NCBI GenBank assembly: GCA_947568835.1
Contig: OX387612.1
Location: 6,448,001-6,512,000 of the forward strand
DNA: 64,000 bases
From: Protonemura montana
Taxonomy: Eukaryota > Arthropoda > Insecta > Plecoptera > Nemouridae
Direction of reading: 5' to 3'
In this document: positions 22,441 through 33,930 of the stretch, piece by piece
Layout: every line of letters starts with the position of its first letter
Position numbering within the stretch: the first letter of the stretch is position 1
Notes under the pieces: model-generated
Told to the model about the DNA's origin: nothing
What the model saw: the letters and a program-made list of their open reading frames with translations, nothing else
Databases searched by the model: none
Position numbers and translations under genes: made by a program

Positions 22441-22508
22441 CGTTCCTAGAAATTCGGCGCAATTTCTAGGAACGATAGTAGAGCAGCAGACTTCCGGCTA
22501 GGAAGTCT
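22441..22508. repeat. Two adjacent perfect hairpins
   Basis: Hairpin 1 has a 14-bp stem, CGTTCCTAGAAATT (22441-22454) with AATTTCTAGGAACG (22461-22474), and a 6-nt loop. Hairpin 2 has an 8-bp stem, AGACTTCC (22488-22495) with GGAAGTCT (22501-22508), and a 5-nt loop. The stems are too short for a microRNA precursor. Confidence 0.85.
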
Positions 22509-22519
22509 ACAGTCTGTTA

Positions 22520-24131
22520 CAATATAGGGTGCTATGCAACGAGTTTTATGCATTTAAGTCTGATTTTAGTGTTTTCTGAAGTCGTATGTTAAAGTGGTAT
22601 AGTGACATATCATAAAACCATTTGAATAATTATCTAAAAAAGTCGATATTTACCTTCAAAACTGTTAAAGACTGTTAGCTGTCAGAATTTATTGGTTTGG
22701 CTTCGTTGTGGAATGTATTGCACTTAAGTGCATTTCTGATGGTAAGGGGTGAGAATAGGTACTTGAGTAGGTAACAGAGTAAAGAATTTAGATGGTCGAG
22801 TCGAAGACGGGTGGCAATGTTAACATCTGTATGTATATAATATTTAAACCTGTGTTACAGTTGTGTTAGCCTTACCTTGCTACAAGCTGGTGGACTCTGA
22901 TTACAAATTGCCAACTTTAGAATGCAAAATAAAGCCAGTCTTCACCGGGGAGTTTGAAATTAACCAGAAAATTATGACCAAACAATGCATCATGCACTTA
23001 AATTCTTTGTGGATTTATCAGTTTATTTACGTGAAATTAATTCTATTGAAAAATAAGAACTTAAATGCAAAACTAAAAGTCCTAATGACTTCTGCTAAAT
23101 ACCTACCGTACACTAGCGGATTCTAGCAATGGCTGCCAAAAAGCAGTTTGCGAGCTTGGTTTCCTGCCTAAACCTGATAGAAGTTAAAAGTAATCCAAAA
23201 TATATTAATTTTAACTTTGGTTGATAAACATTTATTGTTTTTCATTAAATATTTTGTTTTCCTGGAATTATTAAATGTTTCAACCAAAGAAAAACATTAT
23301 TTTGTTGCTTTTAAATCGGATAGTTAACAGTAGAATCATGGTGTCATGTTTTCTAGGTTGGTACAAGCACCCCAGAAAGTGGCAAACTCAAATTAATCCT
23401 AATGTAGTAAAATATTATGGTCAACAGTAAATACTTATAATAATAATAATAATAGTAAGTACCTACAAATGGCAACGGTTAAATATGTACATATATCCCA
23501 AAGTACTACAGCATAATAAGTTAGGACTGATTGCAAATATCATGATACTATTTTTAATGAGATTTAGAGATATGGTTGATCGTCTTTTTGGTACAGCCTT
23601 TTGGAGAACAGACCTTGGTGCTTGACTATAGACGTGACTCGAGCAGTAAAAGGCGAAACACAATGAGCGGAGTCGAGCAAAATGGCCGATGATAAAGATG
23701 TAAAATAGCAATACGCATTTCCTGTCTGCGAAGACATGAAAGCGAAATGTAGTGTCGTGTATTGTTAAGTCATAGAATTAACATGTTTTTGAAATAATCG
23801 TAAATTTATTCCGTAACATGTGGATGTAAAATGGGAACGGCAAATTCCATATGATGACAATTTTTTTTTTCCTTTGAAAGTTTTTTTTTCTTCTGTATAA
23901 TTTAGGTCATGTTAGTTATTCGATGGAATTCATATTTAGATCCAGAAACATTTCTTGTTTCTTACATTTTTTTTTCAAAACAGTCCGAATAATGTGCCAT
24001 ACGCTTTTTGTCCTACTATTGTACAAGGCAATATTAAAAAAAAAATCTGGGCTTGGCCAAGATTTTGTAAAGACTGGATAATATGATTATGATTTCATAC
24101 TCATGTCTACTTTATCTAACCATAGCACAAG
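22520..24131. other. Unassigned AT-rich intronic DNA
   Basis: ORFs at 22863-23126 and 23463-23711 have no recognisable motifs. A short (TAA)n run lies at 23437-23453. Confidence 0.5.
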
Positions 24132-24401
24132 TTTTGACAAACACTTTTTAAACTGGGTTTTGAATGCTTAGTGAAGAACAACTAAATTTCCCAACGTTTC
24201 GTATCTTGTACCTGTTACTTTATCAAGGGTTAAAGCAGTCCTGACAGTTTTCCGATAACAAAATAACCACAAAAATTGAAAAAATAACCTTGTTCAGGCT
24301 TCCTAAATGCATCTAGCTAAAATAATAAAGGCCAATAAAAAAAAAAAACTAACATAATTTGTATTTTCGAAAAATTACCCCGAAAAATTGGCGTTTCTAC
24401 T
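24132..24401 (-). repeat. Dispersed repeat R270, copy 2 (inverted)
   Basis: This is the counterpart of 208-475, about 85 percent similar by eye, with small indels mainly in A/T runs. Confidence 0.75.
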
Positions 24402-25448
24402 TCCTAACCAATCATGTGTTTATGTATGGTTATAAATATGGTTGTATAAATGGTGATATATGTGGTTTTATATTATATGATATAATTTCGTAACAAAGTT
24501 CAAAAAACATTGTTCGTAATGCGCTAAAATATTACAAACCTGACAAGCACAAAAAAAAAAACTAAACGGGTTTTAGCAATTATTAACGAAAAGGTTCCAT
24601 ACTAAGCATTTAAAAATAGTGCTTATGTTAGACAAAGAAGATATGAGTATAAAATCCGTAAGTAGAATCATAGAGTTACTATCTAGGAGAGATATATTAA
24701 AAGAAGGGTTTTGAGCATCATAGCTTGTTTAGAAATTGAAGTATATGAGGAATAGAAATGCAGCCTGTGCCGAAAAAACTTTGGTCTCCCTTGAAATGGA
24801 CTATACTTTTGTAAAAACTAATCGGCATGGCCTCGAAATACTTTTCGCAAGTTTCAGATATGATAAAAAAATTGACAAGACTTCGCACTTTTTTTATTTC
24901 CCAAACTTGATGCAAAAAAAATTGTTTTTCGTGCGAACCCCTTCTTCTGTCGAGTAACTGATCTCCGACGCAAAAAAAAAACAGGATGTTTTGGCGAACG
25001 AAATGAGGTGGGCCTACCGCAAACATGACTGCGCAACAAACAAAAAAAAAACGAAATAGGGGAAGCAATTTGCAAGCTGTTGTTTTGAATTTGGAAGTCA
25101 CGCGCACTGAAAGCAGGTGCTTGCCAAAATGTGGTCGCGTTATTTCCGCTGCGAAGACTGATAAATGTATTGCGAATTGTGTTGACCTAGGATCGAATAA
25201 TAATTTTGTTATGTCTAGTTTAAATGTTCATGCATTATTCATGTGCATTTTTATAATAAATTTTAATGGACGGATTTGGTAATCATGTTGATGCAATAAA
25301 TACTTTTAGCTGCACAACAAAAATATTAAGTTTTCTCTACTGTGTTAGTATTGTTAGAATTAAAATTGTTCCAGTTATCAGTCGCGATAATTGCGTGGTT
25401 AGCCATTTTAATCTTTTGGTCATGTCATCGATAAAGGAGCTTATACAT
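24402..25448. other. Unassigned AT-rich intronic DNA
   Basis: Overlapping ORFs on both strands (24718-25282) share no motif with known families and are full of A/T homopolymers. Nothing supported. Confidence 0.5.
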
Positions 25449-26174
25449 TCTAGCCAGTGAGAGAAGATACCAGCACAAGGACTGTCCCCTGCATTGCTAC
25501 AGTCCAGCCCGTGAGAGAAGATACCAGCACAAGGACCGTCCCCAGCATTGCTACAGTCTAGCCCGTGAGCGAAGATACCAGCATAAGGACTGTCCCCTGC
25601 ATTGCTACAGTCTAGCCCGTGAGGGAAGATACCAGCCAGAAATGTTTCTATTCAATTGACGTGTTTCTGCGTTTTAAAGTATAAATCCTGATTTGTATAG
25701 TATATGATGTGATATTTGTATACTATGATGACTGTCTACATAACATTTTATGTTGAACTGGACAATAAACAATAAACAACAATAAGCATTGCTACAGTCT
25801 AGCCCGTGAGAGAAGATACCAGCACAATGACTGTCCCCCTGCATTGCTACAGTCTAGCCCGTGAGAGAAGATACCAGCACAAGGACTATCCCCAGCATTG
25901 CTACAGTCTAGCCCGTGAGAGAAGATACCAGCACAAGGACTGTCCCCTGTATTGCTACAGTCCAGCCCGTGAGAGAAGATACCAGCACAAGGACTGTCCC
26001 CTGCATTGCTACAGTCTAACCCATGAGAGAAGATACCAGCACAAGGACCGTCCCTGCATTACTACAGTCTAGCCCGTGAGAGAAGATACCAGCACAAGGA
26101 CTGTCCCCTGCATTGCTACAGTCTAACCCATGAGAGAAGATACCAGCACAAGGACTGCCCCCAGCATTGCTACA
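25449..26174 (+). repeat. M54 array in two blocks split by an insertion
   Basis: Block 1 (25449-25636) has about 3.5 units and block 2 (25787-26174) about 7. A 150-bp retroposon-like insertion separates them. Block 2 alternates GTCTAGCCCGTGAG and GTCTAACCCATGAG units, suggesting duplication of a two-unit segment. Confidence 0.92.
25637..25786 (+). mobile_element. Small retroposon-like insertion inside a minisatellite array
   Basis: This 150-bp segment interrupts the 54-bp array and ends in ACAATAAACAATAAACAACA. The same tail motif occurs at 11027-11052 and in the 3'UTR of the LINE near 41510-41530, which suggests a LINE or SINE 3' end. The array breaks off after ACCAGCC and resumes at GCATTGC, so about 16 bp of the unit are missing at the junction. 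Confidence 0.55.
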
Positions 26175-26425
26175 AACGCATGAATTTAATTTCAGTTATG
26201 ATTTCAGTGCAGGGATTTGAAATTTTAAAATACTTATTACATCTGGAAAGTAATTCTTAAGATTGTTAAAAAACAAAATATTGTGGCACGACAAAAACTT
26301 TATAAGCAAAATTAAAATGACGGCCATATACAGAGATAACTGCTAGTGTTTTCAAAATGACAGTTGGCTCGTATTTCACCCCAAAACGACCGGTGGCGCC
26401 TGTGCCGTGAAATTTTGTTTTCTTG
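26175..26425 (+). repeat. M54 element right flank
   Basis: The flank carries AATTTCAGTTATGATTTCAG, AAAATATTGTGGCACGAC, ATGACAGTTGGCTCGTATTT and CAAAACGACCGGTGGCGCCT. It ends about 130 bp before the donor of headcase exon 2, inside intron 2. Confidence 0.7.
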
Positions 26426-26483
26426 GACCATCCACATTATAACGGTGCAAATTCTGGATTATAGCCAACATTAGTATATTCTG

Positions 26484-26516
<33 letters not shown>

Positions 26517-26558
26517 AAATAAACATCGAATTTGATATCAAGTTTCACGGCCACCTAC

Positions 26559-26655
26559 CTTGATGTGGTAGCTGTTTAGCTTGTGCTTCGGCAGGGCGTT
26601 GAAAGAGCTGAAGTCCTGGCGGCGAGCGAAGATACCGTTGCTAATAGAACTGTGG
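26559..26655 (-). CDS. hdc: headcase (hdc/HECA) exon 2, internal coding exon
   Basis: This 97-bp exon lies between a strong acceptor (pyrimidine tract ending TCTCCTTTCAG, intron side at 26656-26666) and a strong donor (AAG|GTAGGT, intron starting at 26558). The first base C completes the arginine codon split at the end of exon 1. The next 32 codons are open and read HSSISNGIFARRQDFSSFNA, then LPKHKLNSYHIK. The SYHIK ending matches what I recall of insect Headcase just after the N-terminal domain. The exon is GC-rich against AT-rich flanks and ends in phase 0. It is too short to show up as a long ORF. A run of 25 T (26484-26508) sits in the downstream intron. I saw no exon 3 in 1-26558, so the gene probably continues beyond the left edge. 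Headcase is a cytoplasmic regulatory protein that, in Drosophila, restrains tracheal branching and imaginal growth. The identification relies on memory of the family, not on an alignment. Confidence 0.85.
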
Positions 26656-26710
26656 CTGAAAGGAGAAAAAAAAACATTAACGAATATACCAAGTCAGTTA
26701 TTTCATTGAT

Positions 26711-26790
26711 TGATTAGTGGGGTTTAACGACGCACTGTTTTGACGATGGGCACTGTGGCACTGGTCTGATGGCATCGGTAATGAGAACGT
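26711..26790 (-). mobile_element. 5S-derived SINE, 3' tail fragment
   Basis: Only the tail motifs remain on the minus strand: GACCAGTGCCACAGTGCCCA followed by TCGTCAAAACAGTGCGTCGT. It lies 55 bp upstream of headcase exon 2, within intron 1. Confidence 0.6.
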
Positions 26791-29700
26791 CAACAAGCGG
26801 TCACAACCGTTACCAAGTATTGCCGGCTCGTAAGTGCAGCAGATTATTTACTAATTAGCCGCTGGAACTCTTGACTAAACCAGTAAACTCAATGATAAAA
26901 CCAGTTGATTTATATTTGTCGGGGACTTAAAAGCAAAATTTTGACTCCTTAACTCCTCTCTTTGCAAGCAGATGTAATGTTTTTGTTTTGGTTATAATAA
27001 AACCATATTAAAGAAGAGTAAGATTGCGTTTTATCGCGATCAGGTTTGAAAGGATGTTTACGTCACGGACTTTTATGGCTCGCAAAAATAATGGCGGGCG
27101 AATAGATGTGTGCAGAGAGAAAACCAGTTTTTTAAAACCGAACTTTTTTTAGCCTTGAAGTGACCATAGCGCGATAGCAGCACAACACTGAGTTTATTAG
27201 GCCATAATCCAGAAGGACCGGAATTCGCATTATCATTTAAGCTTCGTTAAGCCAATCGGCGACAGATTCGCTAAAGCAACAAAAATATGGTTATTAATTT
27301 TAATTAACCAGGGAGTTAGTTAAATTACCTACAGTATGTGACAAATACTATACTTTGTTTAGTACAGGCCGCAAAGATATACAATTTTGTGTTTATATTT
27401 AGGTTATTTATTGCAAATGAACTTTAAAAAAATCCAAAAGCCGATGTCTTGATTCACATTGTACAATGGACAATGTATACACACTGAAAGTTGTAATAAT
27501 AAACAGCTCGTTAAATACAAAATACAAAATACAAACAAGAGTTAAGCTTTATCCCACAATATGTGACGTTTACGCTGTTATTACCGTGGTGACAATCCCA
27601 TGAAAATCAGGAAATACCGTTCATAATTGGCTGATCATTTTTAAACTCTGGGTTTATAGCTTCTATTTTGTGAGTCTAGGTTCTAGTTTTTAAATTTTGT
27701 TCTAGATATCTTACAGTAGTGTCATATGTTAGTTGCTAACGGTGAACCATTCGCCCAGCTGCGTATGATGTCACTTTGATGAACTGTTTCACTGGCTAAC
27801 TTTTTATTTAGCCTCTGCCAAAGACTTTGAGTTGCGTCACGGGAATGGGCAATAAAATTAGCCAATTTGGGTGATATTTATTATAGACGGATATGAAATG
27901 TCTGGACTGTTTTTTTTTTTTTAATTTCAAATTTCGTATTGAGTTGCCTGATTAAATATGATATCATTGTGTTTAGTCAGAGAACCGAAATTTCGAACGA
28001 ATAGACCAGAACGTTTTAAATTTTAGCACTTTATAAGTATAGGTACGATTCTACTCAACTGTTAAAACGAACGTGGGATTTTTTGTTTCTTTTTGAAAAT
28101 CTACGACTTAATTTTAGTTGAAACATGCACGATACCTATACAAAAAATAAAAATAAATATTTTGGAGAAAAACCGTTTGTGCAAATACACTTTACGCCAA
28201 CGTTAAAAGTCAACAGAGTAATATAATTTTTATTAAGTAACAAAATCTCCGAAAATTGAAAAAACACAAAAGGAGTACCTCAATATAAGCTGAACAATCT
28301 TGTATAGAAACTAAAAAAAAAAACGCTTCCATAGAAACTTCTTGATTTAATATAAAAATTCTCCCAAAATAATTTAAAAGTAAAATCGTATTCCTTGCGC
28401 GTGCTTTGCCAGGCGCTTGTATATAATTTAGCGGGGAAAATTGAAAGCGATCTTAGAATCTTGCGAGGCTAGAATCTTAAACTTGCCTTACAAACGAAAA
28501 CTTGCGTGCCCCAGTACCTTTGAAGATTGCAGCCTTCACCTTGTCGATGAAAATAACTTTCGGTGTTGGCCTGTACCCCTCTCGAACCTCCCCCCCCCCC
28601 CCCCCCCTCCATTCCCCGCCCCTACACCGGGCCCCTATTACTAGCTAACTCTAAGTCAGCACTGAAATATTAAGAACGGTGAATTATCGATACAATAATA
28701 TTGGGGACCCTATCACCAGCAACCAGCTATTTTCGTAAAATTTCCCCGAGTAATAAAATTAACTTCAATTTTCCGTTGACGTCGAGAGCGGCCAGTTACG
28801 TCACTTGCGTCAACCGAAAATAACGTTCGGTTTTTTTCTCACTAGATTTTGAATTCTTGTATGAATTCCCAGCTATGTTTTCTATTAAATGAGATTTTCT
28901 AATGGTGCCAGCGTTTGTACGTTAAAAGATTCAACTTGAATTTGTGTAAATACATGTTTTACAAAGAAAACTTTTTAATTATCGCTGAACAATTCGATGC
29001 GTTACGCATCTAAAAATGTTAAAAGTAAATAAAATCTGATACAAAATCTATAAAAAGCAAGTTCATGCATAGTTTTTATGGACATTAAACTCACATAAAA
29101 AATTACATAGAAGCATTTTTTTAGTGGGTGATTTGCGGTTTGACGGATTTGAATCTAGAAAACTAACAAAAATTAATTACTTGTTTAGATTTACCCATCC
29201 TTAAATTTACATAACCAACAAAACAGTAAACTTGTCGGAATAATTGTTCAAAGACAAATGAATTACTTTACTTACTCTATAATTACTTCCACAAATTTTG
29301 TGACTTGCTATAACAGGTTAACAGAAGTGATATAAGCTACCACATAGAACGAGAATAACGAAATTGAATCGAAACCGCACCGAAATGCTACGTACATAAA
29401 ACAAGTCGGCCCCAAAAACTCTAAATTTACCCCAAAACGATGCCCCTGGCGAAAAACAACAATAATTGGTGCCCTGGGAGATCGCCGACGATGTATCACT
29501 AGAACATGAAGACAACCTAAGCACACCAAAATGGCTTCTCAGGTTCCTAATAAATAATTATCGCACTATTAAATCTTCAGTGTGTGGTAAATTATTTTGC
29601 GGTTTATGCAGACCACATGACTATACGGCAGGGGAATGACCCGGAAGGGTTGGCAGCAATGGTAGAAATTAGCCTAGTTTTAGAAATAGGGTACTTTAGG

Positions 29701-31189
29701 ATGAAGAACCAACAATCAAAATGGCCGACCACTCGGCTTAACAATAAAAGTTTATTTGAGGTTAATATGGCAAGAAATCTGCATCTCTTGGTGCATTAGA
29801 TTTTTCTTATCCTGAAAACACAAAGCGTTGTGATTTTTCTAGTGGTATGTCAATTAAAGCGCGCTAAAATACCTAGATTGTCGCAAAAATAAGTGAGGTT
29901 AAGAAAAATACCCGATTTTCAATGATTGGTTAACAGTACTATCATTCGATTTGTGTTTTGTGCTTCATATGATTTGACTACATTGAAAGTAAAAAGTACG
30001 CCTATTTGGACTGCAAAACAAAATTTGTCAAATATTACTTAACCGATTTCTTTACCACTTTTAAAATTCGATTGTAGAAGAAATAGCCGCTTTGTAGATA
30101 ATTTAACCGTACAGATCGGTTTTAGTACATTTCAAGGTAGTCCACAGTTGCAAAAAGACTGGTCTACAATCCTTGTAGATGTGCCGTACCATATTTTTAT
30201 CTATAATACACCAAGCAACCTGGTTGAAGTCACATAGCGCCAATTAAATACCATTTCTTGCTGGGTCCTTATAAATAATGATATAAATCAACAATAGCAG
30301 AACGTACCCAAAACCGCGACTACCAAATATTCTGGAGACTTTTTTTCAAATTGTGACCTTATCAAAAGAGTTTCCGACTTTTATCGTGACACTGCGACCA
30401 TTTGCACTAACTCCAATAATCATACATCAATCTATCTATCATTTCACAATGGTATACGTCCAATTTCGTTGTAACTCAACATTTACCAACACTGAAGAAA
30501 GAAGAAAATTGCGGAATTGGTTCGTTACGACTCTTGTTAGATGATAGAATTGGTATAATAACTAGTTTTTGTTGTTGCAAGGTGTCACGAGACAGGATGC
30601 TAACCACCAGCTCCCGCAAATACTAGCAACTGTTTTGCTTTGGTCACTACTAGCAAGGTCACCTTGGCAGAAGACGTTGTAAACAAACGTGTCCTTGAAT
30701 TTAGCGGATAGGGCATCATTATGCTGGTATTTGGTTATTTTAAGAATTTTTTTTTTTCTATTCCAGTTCTGAATGCGAAATTGCCAAATCTTATTTCCTA
30801 CATTTTTTTTCTTATTCGTCTTGAAGTGATTTGTAGCACGCTCACATTCGATTTAGCTTTGATCAAAAAAATAGTTTGTTTGACTCGTAGTTTTTGTACG
30901 CAGTGTAATTTATTTTGTTCATTTTAGCTGATATTATTTGCTAAAAGTTGCTGCATAAACAACAACAAAAAAAAATGGGACGTTTTATATCCTCGAGCCA
31001 AATCTTTTTCAATCTTTTCTGTAGACTTTGCCAGGTCCGCAAGCCTGTTCTGCAAGTTGCCAAAATAATTAATTTAAAAAAAATGGAAGTTAATTGTACG
31101 ATTGAAATTGAATTAGTTTCTTGCGTTTTCAATGCTTTTTGTAAGCATTATCATTGATCAGTCCAGGAATGAGTTTTCCCTTCTTTTGG
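26791..31189. other. Intron 1 background
   Basis: Mostly unique-looking AT-rich sequence, the 18-C tract at 28590-28607 and an A-rich retroposon-like end near 27520-27538 (repeated AAATACA). No exon recognised. Confidence 0.5.
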
Positions 31190-31320
31190 ACATGGCGTTA
31201 AGCCGATGGTCCCCTTGGTGCTCTTCGACAGGAGAAGGGTAAGTGACGGAACCGTGTTTCTCCTGCTCCCCTCTAGGCTTGGTTAGGTTCATTATCATCC
31301 TAATTACCATCCATATATAC
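31190..31320 (+). mobile_element. 5S-derived SINE, body fragment
   Basis: Body motifs GGCGTTAAGCCGATGGTCCC, GTGCTCTTCGACAGGAGAAG and CTAGGCTTGGTTAGGTTCAT are collinear with the other copies. No 5S-like head precedes them. Confidence 0.6.
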
Positions 31321-32694
31321 GTTGAATTTTTTGTTATTATTTTTTGTTATTAATTTAGCAAACTCTCTGATGTTTTTAATTCCCGAATTATTGTTAAATT
31401 AATTGTAGATTGTATGTAAATGTATGCCTGTACTATTTTATTTAGCAGATGCTATTTTGAAATACATTTTTTGTATTCCTTATGTATAAAAACATCCAGC
31501 TCTAGAAATAATTTTCAGTGAGTGCTCACCAATTGCACTCAAAATCTCAAAAAAATAGTCCGGTCCACTAAAACATTACACGAGAACGCATCTAAAACTC
31601 AGAGCATATCTTGTGAGCCCCTCAAACAAGTTTCCTACGCCGAGCTGTCTTGAAAGTCATGCAAGACTGGCCCTATAAAACCAGCCAAGCCAGTTTTTGA
31701 CTCGGTATGAGTTTTATACACAATGCCTGAGCTGGAACTTACGACCAGGGGCCATATAGCAGAACGTATTCGTATACGAAAGCTCTATGTATGGTAATGT
31801 CTTATCACTATCAGGGAAATAAAGGAAGTCGTAGCCTAGTACTAGGTTTTTTTATAATGGTTAATTAAGAAAAGGATACTAGACATTATGTGGCAAGTTA
31901 AAAATGCAGTATTCTTTAGTCTATTGGTACAAGTGTGCATTTTTTGGTTATGTTTGGTTGTAAATAGGGTCAATTTTATTTTTATTGTTCAGTTTACTTG
32001 GACAATTGTTTGGTATCATCAATATTAGAGAACAGGGTCTTGACAAGTACTTACATTCAAGAACACAATGTATAGAATTGTTAATGGTTACCTAAAAAAA
32101 AACGAGAAAACTGCCAAAATGATCCAGGCAGCTCATAACTGCATAAAAATCCATTTATCTATGGCGTTAATGGGTTTGTTTTCAAATTTTCATAAATTCG
32201 TGATCTGTAATTGAAATCTGTGACATTGTGTAGCGTTGGGCACCTCGAGAAAAAATTGTAATGTGTACTTTGGGAATCATTGACGAACCGCTCAAAGCCC
32301 ACATTTTGGCCATGCCATGGGGTGGTACCGACCATTACCACATGTCCCCGGCTCGTTTGACCTCTTGACGATTAAACTAAATTCCTTTTGAAATCATCGA
32401 TTTCACCATCACCATCCTAACTCGAATGCTGCATGGAGCTAATATTGACATAAACAGTGCGTCGTTCAACATTTTAAAAAATCAAGTAATATGCCGCATG
32501 TGGTTAAACGGGTCTCCTAACTAACGAAATGTTTGAAATCTTCTTGTCTTGAATGAAAGTCACCTTCACAGAGGTGACTCTTGAATACCACGGCATTAGC
32601 ATTCCACCAGGCGAGCAGTCGAAAGTACGTGAATTGCATTCTGCAGAACATTTCTGGACAACAGCTTAGAGCAGAGAATTGTAGGATCGTTGAG
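31321..32694. other. Intron 1 background
   Basis: AT-rich; no gene or clear repeat recognised. Confidence 0.5.
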
Positions 32695-32915
32695 TTTACA
32701 GGTATACTCAGAGGGCCAGCGCTATTGTTAAACTTTCTGCTGGGCAAACGAGCTATGTGGTAACGGTGGATGATACCCGATGGCGCTTGTGGTCGTCCTT
32801 TTTTGTCGATAGATGTTTATCAATCGTCGAGTTAAGGAATTTAGCGTAAACTAGTTTAAAATGCGAGTTATCTGCTAGAAATATCAAAATTAAATTATTT
32901 AACATTCGGTAAAGT
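32695..32915 (+). repeat. N-repeat copy in headcase intron 1
   Basis: AGAGGGCCAGCGCTATTGTT, AACTTTCTGCTGGGCAAACG, GATACCCGATGGCGCTTG and ATGTTTATCAATCG occur in the family order. Confidence 0.65.
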
Positions 32916-33048
32916 AGTCATTTTGTTTTGATTCGAATTGTTTTGTGGCTATGATATATTCTCTGCTGTGTGTTTAAGTATTTAGTGTTTATTTTGTTAC
33001 TGAAACGGGAAAATCTGGAAAACAAATGGAAAAATACCTTGATTTATT

Positions 33049-33180
33049 TTATTATTATCAACACTATAACCGTCTCAAAAATCGATGCCCAAACGGGGAT
33101 TTTGAGACGGTTATGGTGTTGTTAATAATAAAATACCCCGCGCATTGCAAGCGTTTGCAATTTAAATAAGATTTCATCCT
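33049..33180 (-). mobile_element. SINE-B copy 4, tRNA part deleted
   Basis: The two inverted arms are nearly adjacent (AACCGTCTCAAAAATCGATG, then GATTTTGAGACGGTTATGGT), leaving a near-perfect hairpin with the tRNA-like core lost. The flanking 16-bp repeats AATACCTTGATTTATT (33033-33048) and AATACCTAGGTTTATT (33181-33196) match at 14 positions. The copy lies within headcase intron 1. Confidence 0.75.
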
Positions 33181-33837
33181 AATACCTAGGTTTATTGTTT
33201 TGTAATTTATATATGTTGTATTGTTGTTGTATGAAGGTATTGTTGGAGAAGGCAATTCGCCAGCCATTTTTACTGGATAGTTTTAGCTCTATTAATATTT
33301 CGAAATTATATTACTGTGTGCCTAGTACCTAAAAATACTTTGAAATATTACAGATTATTAAAAATAAGAACATGGGTAGTCTATAGTTAGGATTGTGACT
33401 CTAGATTCCTAACAACCCGAACGCAGATTAGTTGCGCAACCAAAACCAGGATGTACATGTTCACTTTCATGAATTCAACCCTGACAAGAAACGAGGAAGC
33501 TTTTTATGGTTCACCGATGTATTATTTTCGTACTGACGTTCCCCCATTGCAAAAATCTGCGGCAAACCCAACCACCCTTCCCAAACATACTGAACCCCTT
33601 TCAAGGAGGTGGATTGCAAAACACATTGGTGTGCAAAACATGCAAAAAAAATCTATCCTGATGAAAAGAATGCAGAAACGCCTGCCGTCATGCATCTAAA
33701 GTGAATGAGAGCGCATATCACTTGAAGGCGAAAATGCATACCCGTTAGCCAGGGGAGATATTTTGAAAAGGTATACGAGGCGATTTTCATCTCAGTTCTG
33801 TATAAGGGGCTATTTTGATAATTAGCGTTGAGTTTAT

Positions 33838-33930
33838 AGGTATAGTCAGAGGGCCAGCGTTAATGTAAAACTTAATTCTGAGCAAACGAGCCGGCCGATG
33901 AACGGTAAATGCCACGCAATGATGCCAAAC
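33838..33930 (+). repeat. N-repeat 5' fragment
   Basis: AGAGGGCCAGCGTTAATGTA, GAGCAAACGAGCCGGC and GGTAAATGCCACGCAATG match the first 90 bp of the family. Confidence 0.6.

Noticed and set aside
22441..22474. MicroRNA precursor
   Set aside because: A 14-bp stem with a 6-nt loop is too short for Drosha/Dicer processing.
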